64,000 nucleotides of DNA from Adiantum capillus-veneris (GCA_014529385.2 CM043965.1:62271933-62335932); one strand, 5' to 3'. Shown: positions 1-12,453, numbered from the stretch's first letter. Numbers and translations: made by a program. Notes: generated by a model from the letters alone, not told the origin.

Positions 1-69
<69 letters not shown>

Positions 70-109
70 CCGCGCTCTCTCTCTCTCTCTCTTTCCTAAA
101 CACACACAC

Positions 110-171
<62 letters not shown>

Positions 172-200
172 TACACACACACACACACACACGATGTAGA
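1..200. repeat. (CT)n/(CA)n compound microsatellite at window start
   Basis: (CT)27 at 1-54, then (AC)n, (CT)n and (AC)n again. Open frames here are repeat artefacts. Confidence 0.95.
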
Positions 201-214
201 GAGAGAGAGAGAGA

Positions 215-224
<10 letters not shown>

Positions 225-276
<52 letters not shown>
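225..276. repeat. Poly-G tract, G52
   Basis: An uninterrupted run of 52 G following a (GA)n tract. Such tracts are hard to sequence, so the length is approximate. Confidence 0.9.
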
Positions 277-277
<1 letters not shown>

Positions 278-1572
278 GAGTGACATAATACCTGCGCAGC
301 AGGTTTCGGCCACAATTTGAGCAGACGAAAATGGCCCCTGCGCACGCGGGTTTCTCTTTTTTCCCCCAAATTTTTTAGCGTCGCAATGAGCATCGATATA
401 ACCGTGGGTGGTTGCGTCGATATAAGCGTGGCAAATAAAGCCTTTCCCGTATAGCGACACTCATTGCGACGCATATATCGATGCCTATATCGACGTGCTC
501 TAATTCCGTCGATATATGCGTGGAAAGGCATGGCCGTCGATATATGATGCGTCGATATCTTCATGTTATGTTGTAGTGAGTGTGGACGCTTTTCCTTGAA
601 AAGCAAAAAACCCAAGGCAAACAAAATAAGCACACACATCAAAATTGAAACAATGTGAAAAGAATTTGGGGGGTCAAAGAAAAGGAAATAAGTCAGGCGA
701 TGATTTCATGAGCAATTGCTTTTATCGTAGTTTAACTACAAGGTCTTCTAGGTATAGCCTCTAGTCAGCCCTCGGACATGAAATACTTGGCTCTCGCGAT
801 TAAACAACTTAATTGACCAGAGAAGATTGAGAAGCTTGCACATGGTATTAATAGTCGCTCTTTAGTGCCTTTCGACCGTTATATTAGCGACCCCATACTT
901 GTTTAATTTTTTACCTTTACAACTGTTTATGCGTTTGATTATATTGCAATTTAATGTTTATTGCTGACAAATGGTTTAAAATTTTGTTACCAATCAAATT
1001 GTCTGCCTACAACTGCATATGCTTTTTAATTGTATATGAGAATTCAATTATTGTGCCAATGTTGTTTGATTTTGCAGTGACTGAAGGAGGCTGACATTCA
1101 TCTCAAATGCTCTTCCACCTCGACGAATGAGCCTCAACTCAATAGCATCCGAGGACGCCTATTAGTAATTATAGGCACTACTTATGTTATACCAAATGTC
1201 ATCTATAGAAATAAATGTGTTGTTACGAGCCTTCTAAAAGCGCGTTGCCTTGCAAGTTTTACCCTTGGCATCTTCCTTGGTAGAAGCTAAGACTTCAAAC
1301 ACGTGTGTTTGCACCACTTTGAGGGCATTTTTATCATGCCTAGGCAAAGGGTTTTTTAAAAAGTAGTTTTAGGTTTTTGAGAACGAAAGCTATTCTCAAA
1401 AATATGGTGGAAACACTTGAAAATTCCACCTTGTGTGTGTATTATGGATCCATGTGTCGTTTCCTCTTATGCCCTAGGTACTGTCTCATCATTGGTTTAA
1501 GCTTGATTGCCTCTTGTCTACATGTGGTGCATTTACATTGTGACGTGCCTCTTGGGTCTTCTTGTAAGCGCA
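277..1572. other. Gene-free stretch
   Basis: AT-rich; near 380-550 the motif gtcgatata recurs about five times. No gene recognised. Confidence 0.4.
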
Positions 1573-1836
1573 ATCACAAGAAGATTTAGAAATTTTCTCG
1601 TGTAGGAAAACAGAGTCTTTTTCAGTGTTTTTCATACAATGCATAACGTCATGAGCTTCTGCTCGAGAGGCACCACATACCTTTCTGCTCGAGAGACACC
1701 ACATACCTAGCTAGGTACAATTTAGAAATCACAAGAAGATTTAGAAATTTTCTCATGTAGGAAAAGAGAGTCTTTTTCAGTGTTTTTCATACAATGCATA
1801 ACGTCATGAGCTTCTGCTTGAGAGGCACCACATACC
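1573..1836. repeat. Direct duplication, two 109-bp copies
   Basis: Copies 1573-1681 and 1728-1836 (atcacaagaagatttagaaa to caccacatacc) differ at a few positions. The second runs into the left arm of the 1.8-kb hairpin, so the hairpin arm is partly made from the duplicated unit. Confidence 0.85.
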
Positions 1837-1953
1837 TAGCTAGGTACGATTGGGGGCAGGGCACCACCGGCCCCCCATCGGGCGAACAGTCCCCTGCCCC
1901 CAATCGTACCTAGCTAGGTATGCGGTGCCTCCCTCACATAAGCTCATGACGTT
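1800..1953. repeat. Long hairpin, about 62-bp arms, 29-nt loop
   Basis: aacgtcatgagctt...tacctagctaggtacgattgggggcaggg (1800-1861) pairs with its near-perfect reverse complement at 1891-1953. The arm contains acctagctaggt, itself palindromic. It could be a short MITE-like element or a hairpin RNA source. Confidence 0.85.
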
Positions 1954-3060
1954 GAGGTAAGTCACACTGTGGGAATTATTGTGAGAATTTGTCCAAAACT
2001 TCTTGTGAATGGCATGTGCTACTTAAAAGCTCAACCCACTTGCATAAGATACCCCTAACATTAATGCTACATTAGCCAATAGCTATAGGAGCATTGATGC
2101 ATCACAAAATACATTTATGTAAGAATTGAAAGTATTAAAATGAGAAAAGACATTAATAACTATTATATCTCCAAGGACAAGGAAGTATTAGGATGAGAAT
2201 TTATTTTCAAGTACAAAATATCAGCACCACAAGCATTAGCAAATGATCAACCAAATCACAACATATTGAAATAACTCAGGTAGCAACTTCAAGCCTTTGA
2301 AGGAGCACAGGGCATGAAGGGAAGAGGAAAAGTGGTATGTGAATAGTGCACTTGCTTCTAGCTAGTAACTTCTTTTTAATTGAGCTCACAAATAATCCAT
2401 CCATGTTGGGAGTGGCATTTTGGAGGCACATTGTCCCAAACTACAAAAATCGATAACTAAGCCGACTTTTGGTTAACGATAGATAGAGAGGCAATTGACA
2501 CAGAGAGGCAATTAGAAGGAACAACTATGCATCACAGCTCAATCTTTTATGGGCATTTGACACATTTAAGTAGGATGACATAACTCAAATGAATTCAACA
2601 AGGCTAACAAAATCCACCATAAAGGAACACTAGTACGGCTTCGGCGGCGGCCTCTCTCTCTCTCCCCCTTTCTCCCTCTTTATCGTGTGCAACTGGGCTT
2701 TTTTTCGTTTTGGATTTTAGCCTTCAGGTCGCAGATTGTGATACGTGTAAAGGAGAGCCCTTCCGCCATATTATGTTAGTAGATTGTGCAAACAAAAATG
2801 ATTAGATCAAAATAAGATATAAATTTGTCAAAAAGCCTTGATATTTTCCACTTATGAAATCTTCACTTGATAAATGATAAACATCTATGATGTATGCAGG
2901 CATAGCTTGCGTAGGGAACTGCTCGCAAACAATGCAGGCGACAGTTTCCATAGGACTTTGCATTGATCACCACTTTAATGTGCCTTGTTCCATTGACTTT
3001 GTAGGCTGCAAAATGTCAAGATGGCTACTGCAATTGTCGAACTGCAATCTATTTGGCAGT
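1954..3060. other. Gene-free stretch
   Basis: AT-rich sequence with a short CT run near 2650; nothing recognised. Confidence 0.4.
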
Positions 3061-3067
3061 TGGAGAA

Positions 3068-3068
<1 letters not shown>

Positions 3069-3106
<38 letters not shown>

Positions 3107-3160
3107 ATCTGTATTTTTATCACAAAAATTTGTCACTCTCCTCGTTGATAAGAGGCGGTG

Positions 3161-3201
<41 letters not shown>

Positions 3202-3741
3202 CACACACACACACACACACAATGTTGCAACTCTTTTTCACAAAATTGGGGATAATAAAGTGCATTGTTTTTTCTCATAAATTGGTGCCTCTTGCTTGGG
3301 AAGAGCTATATTACAGGAGGAGGAATTAGAGAAGTTGAAGCACTTCAGATGTACCTTCAAAGAAAATATGGGCTACGTGGAGACACACACAACTCCCAAC
3401 TCCAACTCAGCTTATAATCACGTGGTGGGTCTTGTAGTTGTCGTAGCTGTGATCAGTTGGGGCTGTAGCAGCAGTAGCGGTAGTATAAGACACCAAGATG
3501 ATCAGCTCCTCATTGCATGAGCTATATGGCTTGTCAAAAACCAACCTCATTGCCCTGTTTGATGCCTGGAATGGCATGCAATGGAAACACGCGAGGAGAA
3601 AGAGGATGGGGGAAGATCAAGGAGCTCCTTGCAGATGGTAGAAAGTCGGGAAATACCCACAGCTCGAGGTACTCGCTATGTTGCAAACTGTAGGGAGCAG
3701 GGATGAGGAAAGCGCGGCATGAAGGAGGTGGGGTTTAAGAA

Positions 3742-3784
<43 letters not shown>

Positions 3785-3792
3785 TTTAAGAA

Positions 3793-3839
<47 letters not shown>

Positions 3840-3930
3840 CCTACCATGCCAGATAGTTCAAGGAGAGCTGCAAACCAAAACCAAAATAAATGATAGAATG
3901 TTACTCTCTCTCTCTCTCTCTCTCTCTCTA
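3069..3930. repeat. Cluster of CT/CA/GA microsatellites
   Basis: (CT)n(CA)n at about 3069-3106 and 3164-3221, two (GA)n blocks at about 3747-3778 and 3797-3835 within a 57-bp duplication (ggtggggtttaagaaggaaga), and (CT)n at 3904-3929. Encoded Leu-Ser and Arg-Glu runs are artefacts. Confidence 0.9.
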
Positions 3931-4948
3931 CCCATAACGCCTGCAACAACAGGAGTGTGTTTTATACACATGGAAGATAGACAAAATTCAAAATGATGCC
4001 CGCACTATAAGGTGATTCAGGTGATTGGGCTGGAACAATTGCCGCTACCTGTACCACTTCTCGCCGCACACACGCTTGTAAATCAAGGTGTCTGGTTGTC
4101 CGTGTCGATCTGCCTACCTGCTTGTATGAGTGCATGGCTATCGCCACATTGGCCGCAAGCAAGTAGAAGGGCTGCAACTTCAAGGGATCAAAGGGCCATG
4201 CCTAAGGACGTATAAGAGGTGGTAGACTTATGAGGTTGCCCTTCTACGAAATTAGAATTGCGCTACAAAAGCTAGGAGGGGAGGGGCTGAACAGATCGGG
4301 GGATTGGGGGACCGAGGGTTGAGGTAGCGGACAGAGCTCTTGGAGCAATGCAATGAGGCTGGCTATGGTTCACAACACATGCAGAGCGCAAGTGAGCGTT
4401 CAGTGCAAGGAGGTTGACGTTGAGGGTGCAGCATAGGTGAGAGGATTAAGGAGATGGGGGTTGAGGGGTGAGGAAGTGTATATAGCCCTATTTCCCTAAA
4501 TCAAGGCAAAGGTAGAATGTAGTGCGCAAAATACGGATTTGCAGGCCACTGTTCAAGAAGATCTAGCACTGCCGGGGGAGGTAGCAAAGTGGGGAGAGTG
4601 ACAGTTGGTAGCCCACTTCGCCCGCAATCCAAGGGAGGCAGTCAACGTGGAGAATAGCCACGATGGCAACCGTCGTGAAGTAAGATGAGAAAGAAATGGA
4701 GGAGTGAGGCAGGGTTGCATGGATTTGCAGCCACGTGGCAGATCACTCATCTCTTTTTAATATAAGATATAGATGAGCTAAAGCAATGCAACCTACTTAT
4801 TTTCAACACTAATTCATGAAAAAGAAAGCCACCTTTGTGGTTTGCATCTTTTAAGTGGGAGGCTAAGCATAACCTCCGTTTAAAGGAAGGTGGGATCATT
4901 CCTAGAAAACTTCCCTAAAGAGGTTAGATGCTAGGAGGTCAGTGGCAT
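3931..4948. other. Gene-free stretch
   Basis: No reading frame with a recognisable domain on either strand. Confidence 0.4.
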
Positions 4949-4950
4949 CC

Positions 4951-5021
<71 letters not shown>

Positions 5022-5038
5022 CACACACACACACACAC
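4949..5038. repeat. (CT)n(CA)n tract at the LINE-1 3' end
   Basis: Compound dinucleotide repeat abutting the LINE poly-A (T7 on the plus strand). Confidence 0.9.
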
Positions 5039-8000
5039 TTTTTTTGTGTAAATCTACTTGATTAATTTACTAGTGGGAAACCTCAAAGCAAGGAAAACCC
5101 ATTGAAAGGGTAATGTACAAGGGGAAGAACATAGAACTACTCAACTGTATAGAGTAGCTAGAAACATTCATAGGAATGCCGATGTATCTCTGCGGTGATA
5201 TTACCAACTTCCAAAGCAAACCGTAACGATTGCCTAAGGGAAAGCTTTAAAAGTGGAAACGGGTCTGCATGAGTACGATGAAACATGTAAGCATTACGCT
5301 GACTCCCCAGGGTCCAATAAGCCCAGTATCTCACCCACATAAAGAAGACCGCAAAACAATGTAGTGTCGATGAGAAAATGCCAAATACCCAGAATCTTTT
5401 GTGAAAAACAACCCCAGGAAAGCAGAGCCGCAATACAGGCTGATACACGGCGAAGGAAGTCTCTAGTAATGCAGCAATCCCACAATAAGTAACAAATATC
5501 CTCTTCTGCAGTGGAGCAATGGACGCAAGAGGAGGGGCGAATATGATGCGCCCTAAGAAAATTGCCAATAGGAAGCACTCCAAGCAAACAACGCCAAAGA
5601 AACAGTCGCTCCTTCAAAGGCAAATGGCTTTTCCACAAGGCAGAGAGAAGCTTCCTCCACCAGAGATCAGATTTGTGCATGTGCCAAAGGGCATTGCAAT
5701 GATCAGCAAGCCATGATTGTGGTAGAAGAAGAGCATAAATTTGACCTGCAAAAATATCTCAAAAAGGCGTTTCTCAAAGATCCCAATCAAACATGTGATC
5801 TCCATCAGGTAAAGGTGAAACTGGCAAAAAGTCAAGCAACATACTTTGAAGTTCTCTCCAAAACTGACGGTAATGCATGCCCAATCCAAAACGGCGAGCG
5901 GCGAAGGGAAACTCATCAACCTCATCGACTACATCCTCAACCACACGAATACCACGGCCAGAGAGAAAGTAAGCCTGGCGAGGGGAGCGGTCGACCAAAG
6001 TAAGAGAAAATGCTCGGCTCCGATGGAGACTCTCCAAGCGAATCGAATAACCTTCCTACTGGGGATTCCATGAAAGATGAATAGTAACCTCTTTCCAGGC
6101 AGACACTAAAGTGGAAGCAAGAGGACATCCAGGAATGTACCCTTCCATCTTTCCAAAAACCACCTCCCAGATAGATGGTTGCCAAAGGCCAAAAGAGGAA
6201 GTAACAACATGCTGACCAAGGTGTGCAAATATAAGAGTCCAAGGCTGAATTTGTTGCGCAAGTGTAGGCAACAACGTAGCTTTCCGAGCAAGAACATGCC
6301 TGCACAAATCCAAGATGTTAAGGCCACCCAGGCGTTTAGGAGTGCAAAGCTTCTCCATAAACATCAAGCGCAAGCCTTTTTTCTAAGCATAGGTCCAGCA
6401 CAGAAGGGACATAATGTTCAACATAAGAGAACCAAGACAACGACGAGGCCAATGCATCAGTGGAAAAAATAACTGAACATATGCTAACATGATACTCTGA
6501 ACAATTCGCAGACGAACATGTAATGGCCAAGTGGATAACTTCCAATAGTGAAATTTGACATTCAAACGTTGCATAACCCACTCCACTTTCTAAGAATGAG
6601 TGACATTCCATCCAATTGGATAACCCAAATGCCTAGTAATCACTTTTGGAGAAACAATCTCACCTGGCCACAATAGACTGTGCAAATCACAAGAACGAAG
6701 AGGGAGAAGCTTCGATTTACAAAAGTTGACTTTAAGCCCAACCGCAATGCCAAAAAGTTCCAAGGCTTCCATAATCACTTCGACATTAGTCTTCTGATTA
6801 CGAGGCATAAACAACAAATCATCTGTGTAAGCCTAGCCAACAAAGGTACGACCCGAAGGTAACCACAAACCATGAAGACGCTCAACAGAGGTCAAGTGAT
6901 CAAGATATATCAACAGCGGGTGAGTGGCTATAGCATACAACAGAGCACTAAGGGGGCAACCCTGCCTGACCGAACAACCAAGAGGCCAAGATTCTGTTAA
7001 TTTGCCTTCCAAGATCCCTGAAGACGTGCTACATGCATACAAGAAATAAACCAGATTGGCAAATTTAGGACCAAACCCTAGGCACCTCATCGTGGCAGCA
7101 ATGAATTCCCATTGTACAGTGTCAAAGGCCTTTTTAATATCAACTTGCATAACCAGCACATCCTAATGAGTGTACTTAGCATACTCCATTCCAATCATAA
7201 CATTAGCCAAATTGTCCATAATCTAGCGACGTAGAATGAAACCATATTGAGCCTAATGGAGTCCTGCAAAAAGATGGTCCTTAATGCGGTGCACCAGCAT
7301 CTTAGCCAATACCTTGTAAAGCAGTGGCATTAGAGTAATCGGGCGTCAGTGAGAGAATCGCTCGCAAAGCGCTTGCTTAGGCAGCAATTTAAGTAAACCT
7401 TCTTTCCAAGATAGTGCCAAATCCTGTTTTTGCCATGTTGTATTTATCATGAAAAGCAATGGAAGTTCAAGAGCCTCTCAAAAGGAGAGGAAGAATTCCA
7501 CAGTAAGCCCATCCCAACCAGGAGACCGCCAACGGCCAAAAGCAAGCAACGCACTATGCAATTTCGAGGTAGTGAACGGGTCCTCAAGGCAATATGCATC
7601 TTGTGGGGATATGATCGGATGAACAAAGGAAAGCATCAATTGACGCGCATGGCAAGCAACCGAGGATGTATGAGAAGGAGCAACAAACACCTGTCGATAA
7701 TGCAAAATCTTGGCATCATTAAGTTCTTGCTTTGAAGAAGTCCAAACACCTTGGAAAAGCATAACCCGCTTGATTGCTTGTGAGACCCTCGTATGATGCA
7801 AATGCTTAAAAATTTTCTTCGAAGCACAGCCTTTATCCATGAAAGCCTCTTGACGGGCACGCGTCTGCCATTTAGCAAGTTTACACTTGTCATTATGTTG
7901 AATACACACACAGGCTTCGCACAACTCCGACATCTCAGAGTCAGACACATTAGGAAAAATATGGACTCTCCTTGGGCCTTTTTGATTAGTGAAGGCTTAA

Positions 8001-8049
8001 GGGAGAACCAATGAGAAGGCTCTTGGGATATCACCTAGAGGGGGAGGAA
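5039..8049 (-). mobile_element. LINE-1 copy, 3' half: reverse transcriptase and zinc-binding C-terminal domain (degenerate)
   Basis: Minus-strand remains of ORF2. Reading 8049 down to 5039: the region before RT (WQTRARQEAFMDKGCASKK), RT with SPGWDGLTVEF, VDIKKAFDTVQWEF, VRQGCPLSALLYAI and the catalytic YTDDLLFM (about 6806-6834), then HLGYPIG, and a C-terminal zf-RVT-type domain with LPLKERLFLWRCLLGVLP and SCVHCSTAEEDICYLLWDC (5294-5680). Many frameshifts and stops separate these blocks, so it is dead. A 7-base poly-A (plus-strand T7 at 5039-5045) marks the likely 3' end, abutting a (CT)n(CA)n tract. The 5' half is at 16653-18990. Confidence 0.88.
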
Positions 8050-8145
8050 TGGTAGGGATGCAGCCTAATTGTCTCCCTCTTCAATGCTTGGTTCTTAGAG
8101 AGAGGTGGGAGGTAGGCTAGGGGGGGGGGGGGGGGGGGGGTAAAT
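8050..8145 (+). repeat. Left terminal inverted repeat candidate with G21 tract
   Basis: tggtaggg at 8050-8057, then ggtaggcta and G21 (8120-8140) followed by gtaaat. It matches in layout the reverse complement of 16652-16560. The spacing between blocks differs between ends, so the match is only partial. Confidence 0.4.
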
Positions 8146-8671
8146 AGGAGGAGAGAGGTGTCATAAAAGAGGGAGGGACCCCCCAAAAAAAAGACGCGCA
8201 TGCTTAAAAACCCAAAAAATTGAAAATTTTTCAAAAGTTCCAAAGTTGACCCATTTGCCTCTAAAACTGCCCCAAAACATAAACTAACTTTAAAAAGTCA
8301 ATTTTTCTCCCCAAAATCCACTTTTCTCTCTCTCCCTCATTACTTTTCTCTCCCACACTCTCCCTCTTCTCCCTCCTCCCATTCTCTCTCTACAATCAAG
8401 GCAGCCATAGCCAAAAGCTTTCCACCACTCTCTTCCTCTCTCTCCATAGCTCCCCCTTCTCTCACACCTCCATCAACCCTCTACAGCCCCACACTCCATA
8501 GCCCACAGCTCCACTATCCTCTCTACCTCTCACTCCTCTCTTTCTCTATCTCCACTGTCAAAGCCACCATAGCCACCATAGGCAGCTCACCTCACCCTCC
8601 CCTCAGCTCCTCATTCTCTCTCCACAGTACTCAACTCTTTCAAATCCCTTCCTAAGCCCAACTTCCCAAGC

Positions 8672-9861
8672 ATGTCCACGCATAGACGGCCCAAACCAGA
8701 GATAGAGGAGATTGTGTTGCACAACACAAAAGACTCAGAGGGGGTATGGATCCCACAAGTGTTCAAGAAGGGTGCATGGATCTACATGCAGCCGTCACGT
8801 GCTGGACCTCATCGCGTACGGTGTCGAGGCGTATTGGAACGTCATTGGAAGGGCCGGCTATTGACATTCAAAGAAACAAAGTCCGGAATGGTGGCCATCG
8901 TGCAACACGTCTACAGTGCAGCTGAGCTCCACCTCAAGAGAGCTTCTACTCAATTTGCACCTCATTGTAAGTTTTCATGGTTTAGCTATCCCATGCATAT
9001 GTCATGTTTACGTTTATGTGATCATTATGTTTAACTAAGGACATTTGTAAAGATGTTTTTCCATCCAGCTTAGTTGAGGAGCAGCCGCTTGAGTGCCTCT
9101 CAGGCACGTTCATGGTTGTGCATGCTCACATTGGGGAGCTTATGTTTCCTAATGTTTCATCGAAAAAACTTACCGAGCAGCGAATATTCATGTACTCTCA
9201 CAAGTACGTGGTGCCGAAGTCGAGCCAAAGCTATGGTAGGTTAGAAGCCGTGGAGACACCCTCATTGCAGAGTGCAGAATGGCCAACTCCAGACCATTGG
9301 GCTTTGCTTTCTTTCAAGCGCAAGGTGCTGCAAGATTTCCAAGGGTCCCTAAAGTTTGGTAAGGCAACCAGATCGGTGGGTCTCAATTGGCATTGTCCCA
9401 TTCATTTGTTTGTGCATGCATTCCGTTCTCTACCGATTGTAGAAACACCAACAATGTTTGTTTGCAAAGAAGTTGACATAGATGCAATGGACACCATTCT
9501 AGGTGTCAATTGGGGCTATGTTGACGGTTTGCATGATGGTGACCGTTATAAGTACAATGTGTCCCCTACACAGCTTTGCCTTTGGTATTTGAAAGCAAGG
9601 TGCACCTTGTATGCACGGTTTAGCTATGAGAGGTGGATGCACAAACGTGGCAAATGGATACCCTTGCAGATGACAGCCGAAGAGATTCAATCCTTTGAAA
9701 TTCATGTCCGCATGCCCAATAACGAGGTGGAGGTGGTTGCAGTGAATCCGCATTGGACTCTTGCCAATCTTCGGGAACACTTTGTCATAATGGGATTCGA
9801 GGATGTCTGTAATGCAAGTTTCAAACTAGAACAACGCAAGGTCTGCTTTGTGCTTCCTTAG
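8672..9861 (+). CDS. Unknown protein, two exons, possible ubiquitin-like C-terminal fold
   Basis: Exons 8672-8966 and 9074-9861 with a 107-bp GT-AG intron (donor GTAAGT, acceptor CTTAG) join in phase to 361 codons. I do not recognise the family. The N-terminal half is basic (STHRRPKPEIEE; then the W-rich GVWIPQVFKKGAWIYM). The middle contains WPTPDHWALLSFKRKVLQDF and LNWHCPIHLFVHAFRS. The last 60 residues (IHVRMPNNEVEVV, then TLANLREHF) have the strand-turn-strand-helix pattern of a ubiquitin-like or PB1-like beta-grasp fold; this is inference from pattern only. The upstream 8300-8670 is CT-rich, leader-like. The gene is the first in the transposon-like segment and reads in the same direction as the next. 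The frame is unbroken, unlike its neighbours. Confidence 0.7.
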
Positions 9862-10140
9862 CTACCTTTTCTTATTTTCTGTGGGTTTTTGTATTTTGAT
9901 TGCCCATTTTTGGTTGTATAGATTGGAAGGCGGATGGAGGCCACTATGCTTGTTTACAAAGATTGGGCTACATACGAAATCATCTTGTCTAAGTGAATTG
10001 GCTTGTAACTTTAATCGTTTATATATTGGATATTTTATTAAAGATTTTGAAAAGTTTTAAGGTGTTGTACTTGAGTTTTAAGGTGGTGTAAATTTATTTT
10101 TTAAATCCATATTTTTTATTTTTTTCGAGATAGAATATGT

Positions 10141-10150
10141 CTATATAAGG
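10141..10150 (+). promoter_or_regulatory. TATA box of the 10.2-kb gene
   Basis: CTATATAAGG, a near-consensus plant TATA box, lies about 80 bp before the ATG at 10230 in otherwise AT-rich sequence. Confidence 0.55.
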
Positions 10151-10229
10151 AGGACCACCTCCTCATTTCACCATTTTCATCCCAGCATTGCAGAGAGACC
10201 TAGTATACCCAATCACGCAAAGAGAAGAC

Positions 10230-11791
10230 ATGGCTGCTACTAGTGCTTTAGATGCATTCCTTACTGAGGTTGGGCATGCAAATCGCCCTGAGCTTCAAGC
10301 ATTTTTCACAACCCAACCCGATTTGGAAACCACCTTGACCCTCCACTCTCAATCTTTTGAGCACATTACTTCATACATTTCCACGTGCATGGGGAGATTC
10401 ATTGTTGAGTTACCAAACCGACCAGGGCAATGGGTCCCTGAAGGCCTTCTCCACCACATCTACCAAGGGGACAGGCCATTTCATCAGCGGCTTGCACGCT
10501 TTGCCACCATAGCACAACCCGCAGGACAATATGTGCGGCTTGAAGCTGATGATGTGCGAGCAATGCGTAAGGGAAGGATCGGAAACACTTTTTTCTCTGT
10601 TCAGGCCATAATGATCTTCCTCCTTCACGAGTGCCCAGCAGGCCCTGACGTAGTGCTACCTCACTTGCAGATCGGCGGGGTATTGGCTGATGTGAAGGAC
10701 CCCAAGCCCGCGGCCATTGACTCATCCGCAGAGGAGAGGACGCTTGCCTTGACCTACCCTGTAGGGATTCAAGACCTCTTGGAGGCCTCTCCATCAGTCG
10801 GTTCATCCTCGGGACCGCCAGAAGGAACCACCACTCGGGATGCTATCCCTGAGGTAGAGATTACCCGCTTCTCCTCCATTGTGGTGGGTGGGGAGGAGTT
10901 TGTGTTTATGCACGATCTGGAGAAATCCTTTGAGCTTCGCATGGATGAGTGTTTCGCCATCCTCGATGCCCATGGAAAGTTTGAGCTTGATACCACCACC
11001 TCCCATGACTATGATCTCCTACTGCCCATGGGGAATACTTTGGCGGACACAGTGGCGATCGCACAAGCCGAGGTGGCAGCGGCCGAGCAGGTCAAGGTCT
11101 CTGAGGAGGAGTTTGTGGCCGTGCAAGCCATGTGTTTGGCTAAACGCGCAAGAGTGGATTCACCACCACCTGCTGCAACACCTGTTTTGCTTGATCCAAA
11201 GGGGAAGTCAAGCGTGGATCTTTACTTGCACCCGGATGCCGATGAGGAGGATCGTAGACAAGAGGTATAGATGCTCACTTACATTTGATTGTTACAAATG
11301 ATTTTGTTAATGTTATATCATAATTCTGTGCCATATCTCAAAAAACCTATGTTCTGCAGGATGTTCTGGAGGTTGACGCCTGGGCGCAACGGTCAGGGGG
11401 GAGGAGGACGCCGTTCGGACCTCAAGCGGCACTTGCTCACTACCTCGGCACACTTCCCACTGGTGTCGTGGTGTTTGTCCATGCCGACTACTCTCCCAAT
11501 GGTCGCTACAACATTTTTGCTCTCCGTTCACTCTCCAAGGCGTTGTGTTTAACAACACTTGCCCAAACGGCCAACCTTGTAGTGCTTGTAAAGAAAGATT
11601 TTGCAATATCCACTTTCGGTGTAAACTTTCACGGGTGCCTTATTGCCCATGTCGGCATGAACCAAGCTGTAGGGGTTAATGACACCCAAGAAATCACAAC
11701 CACTTTACTTAACAGGGAGCCACCCCAAAAGGCCAAGCGCCAGAAAATTGTAATTAGAAAGATCCTAAAGCAAAAGCCGGATATCATGTAA
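10230..11791 (+). CDS. Unknown protein, two exons, second plus-strand gene of the H3-bearing segment
   Basis: Exons 10230-11264 and 11360-11791 with a 95-bp GT-AG intron (acceptor TTCTGCAG) give 478 residues in an unbroken frame. The ATG at 10230 is chosen because a TATATAA box lies about 85 bp upstream and an in-frame extension uses only TTG. I do not recognise the family. Seen: a mixed alpha/beta N-terminal region with CMGRFIVELPNRPGQWVPEG and RMRKGRIG-like basic stretches (about 60-140), an acidic Pro/Ser linker (about 185-240), an Ala/Glu-rich helix (about 285-320), KRARV as a possible nuclear signal, and a second compact domain in exon 2 with VVVFVHADYSPNGRYNIFAL and VNFHGCLIAHVG. The gene ends in a basic tail (KAKRQKIVIRKILKQK). 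Confidence 0.7.
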
Positions 11792-12027
11792 AGCATTGAT
11801 TTCTTTAATGAAACTATTTTTTGCTGTCTATGACTCTCTTTCTTGCAAGGTTTTGAATTTCTTATATGTTGGGCTTCCATTGTGTATGAGAAGCACCATA
11901 ATTTTTGCTATGACTACTAAAGGGTTTGGTTGGCATTAAAATTTAAAAAATGTATACTTTGTTATTTCTAGGCTTCCAAAGTTATGTATGTGCCTAGTAA
12001 AGGGCTTGGAAGTGCCTAAACAATGTT
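11792..12027. other. Intergenic space 3' of the 10.2-kb gene
   Basis: AT-rich, with no reading frame I would defend. It probably contains the 3' untranslated region of the gene ending at 11791. Confidence 0.5.
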
Positions 12028-12093
12028 GCCACAAGGGCGCGCATTAGGGCTTTCCATCAGCAGATGAAGTGTGCAAATGCGCGCCCTTGTGGC
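12028..12093. repeat. Hairpin 1: 18-bp perfect arms, 30-nt loop
   Basis: GCCACAAGGGCGCGCATT at 12028-12045 pairs perfectly with its reverse complement at 12076-12093. The loop itself contains a short inverted repeat (catc-agca-gatg). The arms are identical to those of the second hairpin at 12591-12662. Confidence 0.9.
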
Positions 12094-12115
12094 AGATGAA
12101 TTTGGACACATCTAA

Positions 12116-12453
12116 GAGCATACCCAAGTACAAAACAGAGTTTCAAGGCATTAATACCCAGTTGCAAAAGAGAAACACATGGATACCTAGGTAACCTAAA
12201 GCCCATCTTGCCCCAGATACCTAAAGATGTATTAACAAACTACAAAACTGTGGTAATATCTAAACCCTTCTTGGAGAATAGGAGCATATCCAGTTACAAA
12301 ACAGAGTGAGAAGACAATAATACCCAGTTGCAAAACAGGAAGACATGGATACCCAGGTAACCTTAAGCCCATCTTGCCCCAGATACCTAAAGTTGTATTA
12401 ACAAACCACAAGAGTAAACTTTGTGGCAATATCTAAGCCCTTTCTGGAGTTTA
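12116..12453. repeat. Tandem duplication, two copies of about 166-172 bp
   Basis: Copies 12116-12281 and 12282-12453 share gagcata, ttacaaaacagagt, aatacccagttgcaaaa and the long core agcccatcttgccccagata. They are diverged and non-coding. The block sits between the two hairpins. Confidence 0.8.

Noticed and set aside
53-460. Open frame with poly-Pro, poly-Cys/Val and Arg-Glu runs
   Set aside because: Made entirely of dinucleotide and G-run repeats; no unique coding sequence.
5513-6472. Several plus-strand open frames of 60-100 codons
   Set aside because: Shadows of the minus-strand LINE-1 ORF2, with no motif of their own.
12116-12453. Possible CRISPR-like or satellite array
   Set aside because: Only two diverged copies without regular spacers; a simple tandem duplication in a eukaryotic genome.
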